A stretch of 26,567 nucleotides of DNA from Basidiobolus heterosporus B8920 (GCA_000697455.1 JNET01034170.1:1-26567); one strand, 5' to 3'; shown: positions 15,150 through 25,566, counted from the stretch's first letter. A program made the numbers and translations. Notes: generated from the sequence alone by a model not told the origin.

Positions 15150-16186
15150 TCAACAGAATAATTGAATGATATCCGATAAGGTAATCACCTCAACGGCCTT
15201 GTCGTTCTCCACAACCCAGACTCTGTGGGTATGTGCGTCGACAATTATTTGGAGAATCTCGGAAAGTGGCGCTTGCTTGTCACACGTTTTTAATGGCGCT
15301 TTACCATGGTCCGTTTCCTAAGGGAATGAAAATTAGTCGTCTAATGGATAGCTGGGTTAGGACCATTCACAAATACCTTTAGAAACTCTGGAATACTCTT
15401 AGTTAAGTTGTTAAAGGCCTTAGGATTTAATCCGCGTAAATCAGCTGCGCTCAGTGCGGTCACCAATTTTCCATTGGAATCTACCACGGGTACAGCAGAA
15501 TAGTTGGCTTCTGCCATATGATGGTACGTTTCCAATGCTGAATCAGTTACTTTAGCAGTAAGGATCTCCCGCTCACGGATTAACCCTAGTTCGGATATGC
15601 TCTTATTGATGTCCACTTTGCCGTCGGCTTTGGGGTGGGCAATAAGGTATTTTATGATGTCGGATTGGGTGATTATATAAGGAGATGAGTTGTTGATATA
15701 GTCATACACAAGGGCCCTATGAGTCCCACTCGAAAACGCGTTTAGAACCTTTCGGGGGAAATCACCAAGTTAGTTCAATGATACAGGGACTTTAATCATA
15801 GGGGGAATACTCACTTTTTTCAAAGGATCCGTTGTTTCGGTCTCCACAATACGATAACTCTCTCTCTCATTATCCAGTGTCATAACTACTTCGATATTTT
15901 CGTCAAGTTTTGCCAACTTCTCGGTATCTAGAGTGGTGGTTATCTCCCCGGAAGGAGTTTTGGTAATTGAGACGATGTAAGATAAAATATCCATGATGTT
16001 GACGATATTGACAATCTTGTCAGGTCTACTGTGACTATAGATGGGTAAAGAAACGATTCTGTGAGATGCCATCTTGCATAAAGCTTCCCTCACTGTAATG
16101 TTAGGGTTGGCAGCAATTAAAGCTTTACGTTCGCTCGATTGTTTCAAATCGGCGGCAGTAATTTCGGCAATACTTCTCTCGGTCAT
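15150..16186 (-). CDS. Four-CBS-domain protein (AMPK-gamma-like architecture)
   Basis: Three exons on the minus strand: 16186-15815, 15748-15377 and 15317-15150, in phase, 303 residues. Four CBS motifs form two Bateman modules: CBS1 about 20-80 (TVREALCKMASHRIVSLPIY), CBS2 about 120-170 (ALVYDYINNSSPYIITQSDI), CBS3 about 185-240 (YSAVPVVDSNGKLVTALSAA) and CBS4 about 258-300 (HRVWVVENDKAVEVITLSDI). Such modules bind adenosine nucleotides, as in the Snf4/AMPK gamma subunit. Size and domain count match Snf4, but I do not see the Snf4 N-terminal signature (the segment before CBS1 is a short TERSIAEITAADLK), so I call it a Snf4-like CBS protein rather than Snf4 itself. The start is the ATG at 16186; an in-frame TTG extension upstream was ignored. 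Cytosolic; no signal peptide or membrane segment. Confidence 0.85.
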
Positions 16187-17686
16187 AGTTCTGATGAAAT
16201 AGCGCAAGTGTAAGATTTAGTTGAGGGAATTAAATTAGATGCGATGAAAATAGGGAAATGAGGTTGTTATTGTAGCAGCAGATGCAGTTATAAGCTTTAA
16301 AGATGTGGCTTGGTTGCGTACAAATAATACACAATCATTAAGAAAGTTTCGAGAAACTAAGATGCATTGTCTAGGGTCATCGTAGACTACATCTGATTGG
16401 TCAATATTATCACCTGTGTGTAATGTGACTCTTGGGCGTTACACTAGAAACGTAATTGTTTCTTATTCCGATTGAAATATAACTTGGTTTAGTATTCGAT
16501 AACTGATGGCATTGTGGAATAATCATCCCAATTTTCTTATATATTGTAGCATTTTGAAAAGGGTATCCGAAAACGCTTGTGGATGAACGTGGAAGACCTG
16601 CGAGGTTCATCCATTTGAACACTTTGATGGCGCGGAGGCGAAACAGTTCCTCATATAGAACCACTGTCTCGATGAATTGAATTCAAAAACCTGTATTTGT
16701 GGCCATCACATTCCTACGTCAAAAGCTCAATGAGGGATTAGAGCTGAAAAAGCCCTGACAGAGTAGTACAGTTGAGCTCTAGGCACCCAGCGTTCGTACT
16801 TCACACTGTTCAAGACTCCGCTAAGCGATATATGCTTTCACCCTAGTAGATTATCTAAATTTTGGGGTTTGGGTTATTTTTGCTCTTCGAACTCGCACAA
16901 ATTGATTGAGGCTCTAGATCTTGTACGCATAAACAAGTCACCCCTAAACTTATTGATCAAAGCCTGAATAAAAATAATAAATCCCTCAATTTTTGTTAGG
17001 CGCCCACGAGCATTGTATCGTGTCATAGTTTCGTGACATTTGGCATCACCCTGCATCAAAGCCTAAGATATATATATCATGATATAAATAAATATTTTAT
17101 CTCGAGCTTCTGACCAAGAGTGTAGCTGATGCATTCTCTAACACACCGTTAGTTAGTCAATACTAGTAGATTATACGTACGAAAGTGAAAATTTTCCATT
17201 TTGTTTGAAACGGGAGATCGCGTCATTATCCAAGTGTAGAACATTCCGATAAAGGAAGGTGTTACCAAACAAGACTAGAACAAAAAAGTGAGTGCATGCA
17301 AAAGTATTCCCACTTCACACACTCAAGTGATGCGTCTGGAGATTTTCGATGATTCAAATAAGTGATTATCATAACAAATCTACGCTGTTGTCAAAATTCC
17401 TAAATCTGATGGCGTCAACCGATGCTTAACCAAAATGCTGGTTCTTGACCAGATATTTTCTTAACTTAGAAAATCAAAGTGACTTCTATTGTCATTTGGT
17501 GTGTTGATGCTTTGAACATTTCCTTTTGTGTAAATTATAAATAACTTTGGACTCTAATTCACCCATATTGTACCTTTTCTGTTTCTTAAAATCCTGGTAA
17601 AAGCTTGATTCATTGAATATAAATGACATGGTGAATTCGCATGATTCTTTACCACTGACAGTTTTCATTTTATTTTCCTTACAGCA
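16187..17686. other. Divergent intergenic region, CBS gene to GH16 gene
   Basis: 1.5 kb between two divergently transcribed genes. The 84- and 61-codon minus-strand open frames (16410-16664, 16874-17059) have no recognisable domain and no supporting splice context. A pyrimidine-rich tract ending TTTTCCTTACAG at 17674-17684, just before the GH16 ATG, could be the acceptor of a 5'-UTR intron. Otherwise nothing seen. Confidence 0.5.
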
Positions 17687-19359
17687 ATGGCTTTCAAAAA
17701 GGTAACTTCTAAACATTGTAGAGCGTTCATAGTCAAATCCTAACTTGGCTCTGCTAGATTTGTTTCTTAGCTCTGTTAACTTACGGAAGCAGTCAAGTTG
17801 ACGCTTTGTGGTACCCAAAACCAAAGTGTGAAAGCTTTGTGGATACCTTCTCCCGAAACGATGTCATAGAGATCTCCAAATTCAACGGGAACCTAAACAG
17901 TGGTTACGAATGGGTGAGCGAATTCGTTCCAAATCATGCTGTTGTTGAAGATGGTGAGCTTGTATTGAGTATGCCGCTAGGAACTCATAAAAATGCCTAT
18001 GGTCGCCTTCAAGGATTTGGTGCTACCGTAACTTCTATCAGGTGGATGCAATACGGAAATGTTACCGCTAGAGTAAAGACTGCTTCTACTTCACCCGGTG
18101 TCGTAACCTCTTTCATCATTCGTAACCCCGAGGGTGACGAGATCGATTTCGAATGGGTTGGAGGTAGCCCAGACAAGGTCCAAACCAACTATTTTTACGA
18201 CGGCATCTTGGACTACAAAAATTCCGTCCAAACCTCAGTTGGAAGTAATACTGCCGAAGGTTTCAATGAATATATGTTCCAATGGGAAGAAGATTTTATC
18301 AAGTTTTATGTAAATAAGAAGGTCATTAGAACACTTTACAAGAAGGATACCTGGGACGAAAAAATGAAAGTCTACAAGTACCCTGCTAGAGCAGCCCAGG
18401 TCCATGTCGGACTTTGGGACGGGGGTCGCGGTGCTCCAGGCACTACTGAGTGGGCTGGAGGACCAACCAACTGGAGTAATCCTAAGACCGTCTACAAGGC
18501 ATACTTCGACTACATTGATATCCAATGCCATTACAAGGATGACAAACCTAAGCTATGGCATACTAGTACAAAAGTTGACGCACCTACCAAGACTAAAACC
18601 AAATCTACCGCTTCGACCACTGTAGTCACATCTCTATCTCCTTCAGTCACACATCCAACTTCTATCGTTTTGGTGACACATTCAACCCCTTCTGTCGCTT
18701 CAGTCATACATTCAACTCCTATCACTTCGGTGACGCATTTCACTCCTGTTACTTCAGTCACCCATTCAATTCCTATCGCTTCAGTCACACACTCAACTCC
18801 TATCACTTCAGCGACATATTTAACTCCTGTTACTTCAGTCACCCATTCAATTCCTATCGCTTCAGTCACACACTCAACTCCTATCACTTCAGCGACATAT
18901 TTAACTCCTGTCGCTTCAGTCACACACTCAACTCCTATCACTTCAGCGACATATTTGACTCCTGTCGCTTCAGTCACTCATCCAACCCCTTCTGTCGCTT
19001 CTGTTACTCATTCAGCATCTATCGTTTCGGTGAAACATTTGACCACTTCTATTGCTCCAGTCACTTATTCAGCTCCTGCTGCTTATCCAATCTACTCCGT
19101 CTCAACCCCCTCCATTTCTTCATCCACATCTACTACTGCCACATCCTCAACTTCCACTTCCAAGTCTTCTGCAACCAGCCTTACAATGACCTCTACCCTC
19201 ACGGACTCATATTTAGTTCCCAGTCCCCTATCGATACATAAGGTAGTTCCTAACAGCACTCCGAGAACTAAGGCGCATATGAACTCTGCTACCTCAGTGA
19301 AGTTTGGATCGGCTTTCCTTGGTGTACTTTACTTCCTTACAACCTATATCATTCAGTAA
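17687..19359 (+). CDS. GH16 Crh-like cell-wall transglycosylase, GPI-type
   Basis: Crh-family GH16 enzymes cross-link chitin to beta-glucan in the fungal wall. Exon 1 (17687-17701) encodes five residues; a 56-nt intron (17702-17757, branch CTAAC) follows, then exon 2 (17758-19359), total 538 residues. Joining the exons creates a clean signal peptide (MAFKKICFLALLTYG, cleavage near VDA-LW); without the intron the frame has no ATG. The catalytic EIDFE motif has nucleophile Glu133, Asp135 and acid/base Glu137, followed by WVGG. The acceptor-side VGLWDGG and TEWAGGPTNW motifs are also typical of the Crh branch. No CBM18 chitin-binding module is present. Residues about 300-510 form a Ser/Thr/Pro stalk with tandem SVTHSTPI-type repeats, likely O-mannosylated. 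The C-terminal hydrophobic tail (FLGVLYFLTTYIIQ) after small residues fits a GPI signal. Substrate specificity is inferred from family. Confidence 0.9.
18742..18978 (+). repeat. In-frame minisatellite (27-bp basic unit) in the GH16 stalk
   Basis: Two 81-bp copies (18742-18822 and 18823-18903) are identical base for base, followed by a 54-bp shorter copy from 18904 and a partial one from 18958. All spacings are multiples of 27 bp, encoding nine-residue variants of the TPI-SVTHS type. Degenerate units extend from about 18640 to 19075. Because the length is a multiple of three, copy changes keep the frame. Confidence 0.9.
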
Positions 19360-20175
19360 CCTGATCCATCTAGAGCTCAATTTACTATCGCCATTCTGGA
19401 ATAGCATAGCATCCTTTATTGTTTATACATTTAGTAATGGTAATCTTATCATTCATCTAATAGGGATTATACATATTATAGATTGTTCCATCAATTAACA
19501 CTAGAATAAATCCTATTTGAAGTTCTTTAGAATCCGCTTAGTATAAACAGAATTATAATGACAGGAAAACCATTTGATTTTTGTAAGAGAATGTATGAAT
19601 TTCCGACCCTCTCCATACCGTGATTTTATGGTACGAAGAAAGGGTACTGAGATATTCTTTTCGTCTACGCTTATGTTGACGCTCTTGAACTACAAGTAGT
19701 AACAAGCCTATGGTGCTAAGAGGCTTATGAGCAACACGGAATATAAGCGGTGCCGCACGATAGGATTCAAATTGATCAGATTTCATTTTTTTTATAGAAA
19801 TCTGAGAAATATGGGAGTCTTTTGAATTCATTATCTTTCCTTTTATTGAATTTTGAGTTGGTGTTGTGGTACATCATTTATCAGAAATTTGTCTCCTACT
19901 TGGCAAGATCCTGGGTGTTTCTCCGGTTTTTACCAACCAAAAGTGTCAGCTTTTCTCGACGTTCTCCTTGTAACAAAATGTACAGAAATAAAGTGAAGGC
20001 TTACACGCGACATAGAGAATATGCTTGAGGGTCATGGATTTTTCTTAGTGTAAGCATGAGATTTATCCAAACAATTTGTGTGCTAATAGAATAGTAGAAT
20101 ATGCTGTACAACCATCTCATATGTAGCGTTACTTATACCTTGATTGAAACAGCAGTGTTAGACTGAGAGTATGCC
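19360..20175. other. Convergent intergenic region after the GH16 gene
   Basis: 816 bp between a plus-strand and a minus-strand gene end. AT-rich. The 92-codon minus frame at 19553-19831 and a 68-codon plus frame at 19822-20028 carry no domain that I recognise. AATAAA at 19505 could end the GH16 transcript. Confidence 0.5.
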
Positions 20176-22244
20176 TCACATCTCCTCCTTCGCATCAAAC
20201 TTTTTATATTGGAATGCATTCGGATTGCAATCTATATGTTGTCCATCAAGCATCAGCTTTACTTTGTCCATGGCTCCTCTCGGATCCAGTACATTATATT
20301 TCTTGAGTTGTTGCCAAGTCACAGGAGGAGATAGATCGTCATGGCAACCAACGAAACAAGTTGTATAGATTTCAAGATACGACGGATTCACCCCTTCAAA
20401 ACTCTTGATAATCGTGTTCAAATCAAATATGACTTTTCGGAGCTTGTTGAGAATCTTGGCAGAGGTTACATCATTGTATTGTGAGAACAGTTTTCTAATA
20501 TAAATATCCGTCTTGTTCAGAAATATGATGTATCTACAATTTTCGCGACAACCCGTCATACCTCTTTTAGTCCCTTCTGGAAGTCAGCGTTCCCGCTCAC
20601 GGCCTCTATATCGGCGATGAATATATAGGCGCCTGCCATATTTATGTTCCAAAATATGGTGTTTTGGATGAGGACGGAACACTCATTCAATCTTGGGAAA
20701 TCCATCAACAGGAAATTATTATTTCCATCAGGTTGGTAGATAGAAATGTTGGTAGTTGCCCCTCCTACATTAGGGACTATATCGAACCCCAAACGACGCA
20801 GAAAACTACTCTTTCCAGCTTTGATCTTTCCTACAACTGTGATTACGAAATACTTGACGATAGTTTCCCTGATCACGTACAGTATCATCAAGATTTCCAA
20901 AAATCGTAAGACCTCACCTTCGTCTATGCCAGCTATCATCATCGCCTGAGAGAAAGATCCGCTGCGAGTCATGGTCTTGATCTTCTGGGGAAAGTTGCTC
21001 ATGATATCCTCGTACTCTCGCTCGTTCGAAATGCTCCCCATTAATTTCCTTCATATTGCGTTCCCAAGTATAATGAAGGTTTCGTGGTCACTCATATTGT
21101 CGTATGGTACATCAAATACGTCGGCAAGTCGCCTGATGTTATCTGCACATCCTTTATCTAAGATGTACGAGTACTCTCTTACCTCATCAAGTTCTTTTCT
21201 CACATCTACTACATCCCCTATAAAACTGCTGGCCGTATCAACCACTGTTACGGGTACCACGGTGGGTGCGAAAACATATGCTAGGATTGAGAACATATTT
21301 CTAATGTCGAAATTGGACCGATGTGACAGCCTAGAAGAGGACAAGTAGTGGATGATCTTGGTTGTCACATTTCTGGTGAGTCTCTCCTGAAGTACGGATA
21401 ACAGTTTCTGATCTGACTACTGGCGTGCCAACCTGTAAGTTATACGTGCATTTCCACTCATACTCTGAAGGTAACGATGAGATTCCGTACTCAAGGGGAC
21501 TATACCTGGACTCTACAGTACTTCGGATCGATTCAAACGGTTCCCATGCTTTAAGGCTGCTCCAGTATGCTTCTACTGTGTGCTTTTGTATGCCTGAATA
21601 CGTGACATTTGTTTCTGCGCCGAGTAAATGAGCGTTAAGGACACACACGAGCCTCTCCCAGATTCCGTTTATATCCATATAGCATCCACCGAAATAGCGG
21701 AAATCGTTTGATCCAGACAACCAACTGAAAACTTCTTGAACGTGGCCAGAAGCCTCCTTGCGGCTCAAACCTCGGGATCCCGCCGAGGTGATCTCGTACA
21801 CATACAAGATTACGTATCTCATTACTATTCCCTCACGTGAAAGAACCACTTGGGTGGCCCTGGGGATGATATCACCGTTAATGTAGAATGCGGTGAAGTT
21901 ATCTAGGTACGTTGTGTTGCAATGCTCCGTGAAGGACTTATCACCAATCGGTGGTGATCCGAAGCACAAAGTACCCTATAGGTATGCTCAACCCAATCCT
22001 CAGGAAGCCTGAGTGAATTCTCCCTTTGAGCCCCTCAATGTGAACATACTGACCATAATGGATGTCACTAAATATATCAGGTATCTTGTTAGATGATATA
22101 AGCATAACATAGATCACGGACATGTCCTCAGTCAGTCCAACCACATAATCGTGATCTGCTGTACTGTTAGTCAAGGAGATCTCCGATATGCCTGCTTAAT
22201 TCTGTTATAAATGGCCCCAATATCTAAGTGAGGATACCCTCCAT
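20176..22244 (-). pseudogene. P-loop GTPase-domain gene, probably broken
   Basis: Minus-strand coding fragments from one ancestral gene. A plausible start is ATG at 22244 with introns 22237-22192, 22049-22009, perhaps 21990-21950 (uncertain) and 21432-21387. The N-terminal half matches no domain I know. The C-terminal half is a G domain: G1 GKIKAGKSS (around 20810-20835), a Thr-rich G2 (GGATTN), G3 LLMDFPRLNE where the usual DxxG Gly is Arg, G4 FLNKTD and a possible G5 after IYTT. It is not a Ras, septin or classical dynamin by motif spacing. Two lesions: an in-frame TGA at 21053-21051 inside an otherwise continuous helical stretch (GNAI-stop-RKLMGS), explainable by CGA to TGA, and a one-base frame change at 20559-20556 between FQKGLKE and the NKTD segment, where the TGA and an ATG overlap as ATGA. 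No intron choice that I tried repairs either. It could instead be a gene with unusual splicing or a sequencing error. Confidence 0.55.
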
Positions 22245-22714
22245 ACCACTGAAGCTAATCACAATGGGCTGCTATTCGAATCTTACTGACTTTCTTAGTT
22301 GATGATTCCAACAACCTAGCAAGGACGGCCCACGCATTCTGACAGATTGGTTGTCTCTTTTAATCAACAAACCAAACTTACACAATAAAATCTCTTATAC
22401 AACTTATTAGCATCCACAATAATGATGAGTTGGTGTATTAAACAGAGCAATTAACTCTGTACAATCACTGACACCTGCTTCTATACAATACCATGTAAAA
22501 ATGTGATTTAGTCATTTGCAATCTCGTTTTACGTTTGCACCTCATTAACACAGCTATCATGGAATATGGGGCGACAGAAAGTGCTCCTCTTCCCATACGG
22601 TATAATATTTAGATTTGTGTGTTCAGTTTACGAAGGATATACACTTTTGTGTACAGTACCCAATCTCTATTTTTATTGTAGAGATCCTCTCATTATGTGT
22701 TCATAAAGTGTGGT
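22245..22714. other. Intergenic region upstream of tRNA-Leu
   Basis: 470 bp, AT-rich, between the start of the GTPase gene and the tRNA. No gene or repeat recognised. Confidence 0.5.
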
Positions 22715-22796
22715 GGTGAGATGGCCGAGTGGTCCAAGGCGCTGCGTTCAGGTCGCAGTCTCTTCGGAGGCGTGGGTTCGAACCCCACTCTCATCA
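22715..22796 (+). tRNA. tRNA-Leu (anticodon CAG)
   Basis: An 82-nt cloverleaf. Acceptor stem GGTGAGA pairs with TCTCATC (one G-U), discriminator A. Anticodon stem CTGCG/CGCAG encloses loop TTCAGGT with CAG at 22749-22751, reading CUG codons. A long variable arm typical of type II leucine tRNAs follows, then T arm GTGGG-TTCGAAC-CCCAC. The A box (TGGCCGAGTGG) and B box (GGTTCGAACC) are intact, there is no intron, and a T run ends the unit at about 22800. Discriminator A and CAG with leucine-type features argue against CUG reassignment to serine. Confidence 0.96.
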
Positions 22797-23570
22797 TTCT
22801 TTTGGAAAAACTTTTCCAGGAAAATAAGTTGGGAAAATCAGTAAAATTTAAACCACACTTGAGGTGTAAAGCTCCATTTATAGAATCTTTGTTGTATTTT
22901 GATGTGAGCATTCAAATATTAGACCAGTGTATCTGAACACATTTTATAAACCTTGGGATATTGAAATAGGTGAGATACATGTTAAGTACAACAGTACTGC
23001 CAATCAGTTAAATCAATCTCCACGTTCGAATTCTAAAGATACCTTCTAACAATAAGTAAAGACCACAATATGGTAGTCAACAAGGGGATGTGAGATTCCT
23101 AATCCCCAAAAATCAGCTACTCTAATTTTTGGTTTGGTACTTTGGAAGGTATCGAATTTGTTGCAGATATCAATTTGATTCTTGTTTTCTAGACACTCTG
23201 CATGCTTTTTATTAAATATCACAAAATGGATACTGAAAGCGTTAATTTCAATCAGCAATATAACTATGCGGGAAATCTTTGAGCTTTGTTAAAAGACACA
23301 GATATAAGACAAACGTAAACTAAGTAGTTACGATACAACGCAATAGCCATCATATATAACCTGCAATAAGAAGGCCAAAGGAACAGAGCCCGATAGAGTA
23401 CCAGATATCAGATCAAAGCAAAGACTGATCCAACGCAGTAGATTGTGGGTTAAAAATATTCTTGAGAACATCGACGGTGAAAAAATCAAGAGGATCGTAA
23501 GAGAGCAGCTTAGATCAACAACGAGTTTAGAAAGTTGGTGATTTTACGAGTAACGTTCTTCACAGCAATT
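22797..23570. other. Intergenic region between the two tRNA genes
   Basis: 774 bp. The 70-codon minus frame at 23046-23258 shows no recognisable domain. Nothing else seen. Confidence 0.5.
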
Positions 23571-23643
23571 GGCCCTGTAGCTCAGTGGAAAGAGTGTCTC
23601 CCTCCGGAGGAGAAAGTCGTGGGTTCGACCCCCACCTGGGTCG
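23571..23643 (+). tRNA. tRNA-Arg (anticodon CCG)
   Basis: A 73-nt cloverleaf. D arm GCTC/GAGT; anticodon stem TCTCC/GGAGA with loop CTCCGGA and CCG at 23604-23606, reading CGG codons; T arm GTGGG-TTCGACC-CCCAC. Acceptor stem GGCCCTG/CTGGGTC has one G-U and one U-U mismatch at 6-67; discriminator G. A and B boxes are intact, and TTTT at 23646-23649 is a likely RNA polymerase III terminator. No intron. Confidence 0.93.
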
Positions 23644-24699
23644 GATTTTGGTTAGTTGGATTCCAATGATCAAATCATTTTAGGCAACTAGAAACATCAA
23701 TGGGTACAAGCAGCAACAATGCGCAAACCAAATATGCAGTGTTCATTCCTTTTTCTTATTAAAGCAAATAATCAAATGTAAACTTCAGCTTCATCCATGC
23801 ACTATTGGAGCAACATGAATTAGAAAATGGCTTGAGGAAGTAGTAGACTAAGCAGATGTTACTTTGAGACTTATTGGAGGTGGGCATGGTACTCTTCCTT
23901 CTACCAAAAAGTAAAGAAACTATTAAATAAAATGCGTTGAAAAAGAACTCCGCGCTCTATTTGTCAAGCTTGAAATATTTTGAAAAAATATATATCATCA
24001 TGCTATGGTCATAACTATGAACAAGGTGAGTAAAAGAGGGAGGTTTCTAGAAGAGGTGGATAACATGATCGCCATTGCTCTTGCTATGGCAACAAGAGAT
24101 GTATTCCTTGAAGAAACAGACAAAGTTGCGTTACAGACCTTGGTTATTTGGTAGTATGGTATAATATCTAGAATTTAGAGCTACTACCCCTGTTTCTTAC
24201 CATCGGTAATCGTGACCATTACCACCACACTGCTACCACCATCATCTTTCTAGTTACTATATTCTCTACTTTGGCTAGGTCCTTTAACTTAATAGCCATT
24301 TTTCAATCGGGGTTTGATCGGCCTGAATATTCCTCAATCCCGTTGAATGTACGGGCGTGAGGTCATATTTAATAACTTGTCCTTCCGCCTCACAAATTTG
24401 GCTGATTACGGTGACATTAACCTCCCTTATAAGTATAAATTGATTGTTTGTATCCTTTCGGAGTTCCCTTAGTAGCATTGTAGTATTGTGATAGTCATTA
24501 ACTTTCATTGCCGGAAAAACTGCCAACCTGTTTTCTGTGGACATAAGTAACAGGCTCAAGTTACACCATTCTGTGTGTTTTCGAGTGTTCAAAGTGGTGA
24601 GTTTTGTCAAATCCCTTCACACCATGTATTGGAACAGTATAAAGAGAAAGTCTCTCAGTATTGAACTGAACAGTTCCTTCTACCGTGCCTAATATCAAA
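23644..24699. other. Intergenic region upstream of the LPMO gene
   Basis: 1.06 kb. The 108-codon minus frame at 24284-24610 begins at a non-ATG codon; its longest ATG-started part is about 86 residues with no domain that I recognise. The 3' part should carry the LPMO promoter; a TATAAA lies at about 24638. An exact U12-like string GTATCCTTT at 24450-24458 has no matching branch point and acceptor. Confidence 0.5.
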
Positions 24700-25332
24700 A
24701 TGAAAGGTTTATCTTACTTGGTGGTTATTGCTTCTCTCGGTGTTTTAAGCTCTGTGTCCGGTCACATGGAGATTCAATCACCCGCGCCTCGTAAATCTAC
24801 CTTCAGCAAGTACTACCAATCAATCAATGATATCGATTATGATATGAATATTCCATTAGGGGTGTTCCCTTGCAAAGGCTATCAACCAGGTCATGTTGAA
24901 TACTCCTATAATGCTGGTGAAACCGTTCAAGTCCAGTTTGCCCCAGGTAATACGCACAGCGGTGGACATTGCCAATTTGCTCTTTCTTATGACAACGATC
25001 AAACTTTTGTTGTGCTGAAAACTGTTGTCCGCGATTGCTTCTTGAATGGACTTGCATTTGATGTCCCTATCCCGGCAACCGCACCTCCCAGCAAGCGGGC
25101 TACTCTTGCATGGACCTGGGTCAATGCAGTAGGAAATCGTGAATATTATATGAATTGTGTTGATATCACAATCAAAGGTGGAGTCTCAGGTGGAAGTATA
25201 ACAGGCCCAAAACTTATGGTTGCCAACCTACCAGGATATCCTACCATTCCGGAGATGGATCTTGGCGAAGGTGATGGTCAAGAACTACTGGATAAACGCC
25301 CAATTATTACTGTTGGAGCTACTGTGGCCTAG
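24700..25332 (+). CDS. Small secreted LPMO-like copper protein
   Basis: Single exon, 210 residues. A signal peptide (MKGLSYLVVIASLGVLSS, cleavage at SG-H) exposes His22 at the mature N-terminus, the hallmark of copper 'histidine-brace' lytic polysaccharide monooxygenases that cleave chitin or cellulose oxidatively outside the cell. The second brace His is probably His86 in THSGGHCQFALSYD (His90 is close by). WTWVNAVGNREYYMNC near 138-153 matches the conserved C-terminal LPMO strand with an axial Tyr (149 or 150). Cys58, 91, 113 and 153 could form two disulfides. The pattern is closest, by eye, to fungal chitin-active LPMO families such as AA11, but family assignment is not certain. No carbohydrate-binding module or GPI signal. 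A GTG-started extension at 24685 would disrupt the signal peptide, so the ATG at 24700 was chosen. AATAAA follows at about 25364. Confidence 0.82.
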   Translation: MKGLSYLVVIASLGVLSSVSGHMEIQSPAPRKSTFSKYYQSINDIDYDMNIPLGVFPCKGYQPGHVEYSYNAGETVQVQFAPGNTHSGGHCQFALSYDNDQTFVVLKTVVRDCFLNGLAFDVPIPATAPPSKRATLAWTWVNAVGNREYYMNCVDITIKGGVSGGSITGPKLMVANLPGYPTIPEMDLGEGDGQELLDKRPIITVGATVA

Positions 25333-25554
25333 ATGTCTCTATAATAGCTGATATGTTCATTTAAATAAAATTTCTCAAGAATTTTTCAATTGCTAATTCG
25401 CCATATCATTGCAAGCCAGTAATGGTAATATGCCAATCGGTTACAATACCACAAAAGGAACTGAGCTCTAGAACCTAGGAGTACTTGCAAAGTTGTCATC
25501 TAGCATGCATTGGTTAGGGGATTGGAAACCACTAAAAGGCGTATTCTAAATGAC

Positions 25555-25566
25555 TTAGGGTTAGGG
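25555..25566 (+). repeat. Telomere-like (TTAGGG)2
   Basis: Exactly two TTAGGG units, the common fungal telomere repeat, about 220 bp after the LPMO stop and 86 bp before the copia gag start. The bases between 25333 and 25554 show nothing else. Confidence 0.7.

Noticed and set aside
18531-18977. 148-codon antisense open frame over the GH16 stalk
   Set aside because: A by-product of the 27-bp tandem repeat, which lacks stops on the reverse strand; repetitive translation without a domain.
19553-19831. 92-codon minus-strand open frame after the GH16 gene
   Set aside because: Low-complexity basic translation with no domain; lies in AT-rich intergenic DNA.
22192-22237. Possible second U12-type intron (GTATCCTCA donor) at the start of the GTPase gene
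   Set aside because: The donor matches the first seven bases of the GTATCCTTT consensus, but no TTCCTTAAC-like branch point is present before the acceptor (only TTTATAAC), and the exon itself is uncertain.
24450-24458. Exact U12 GT-AG donor string GTATCCTTT in intergenic DNA
   Set aside because: No coding exon upstream and no branch point plus acceptor at a suitable distance; a single nine-mer can occur by chance.
24284-24610. 108-codon minus-strand open frame upstream of the LPMO gene
   Set aside because: Starts at a non-ATG codon, has no recognisable domain and no obvious splice partners; kept as intergenic.
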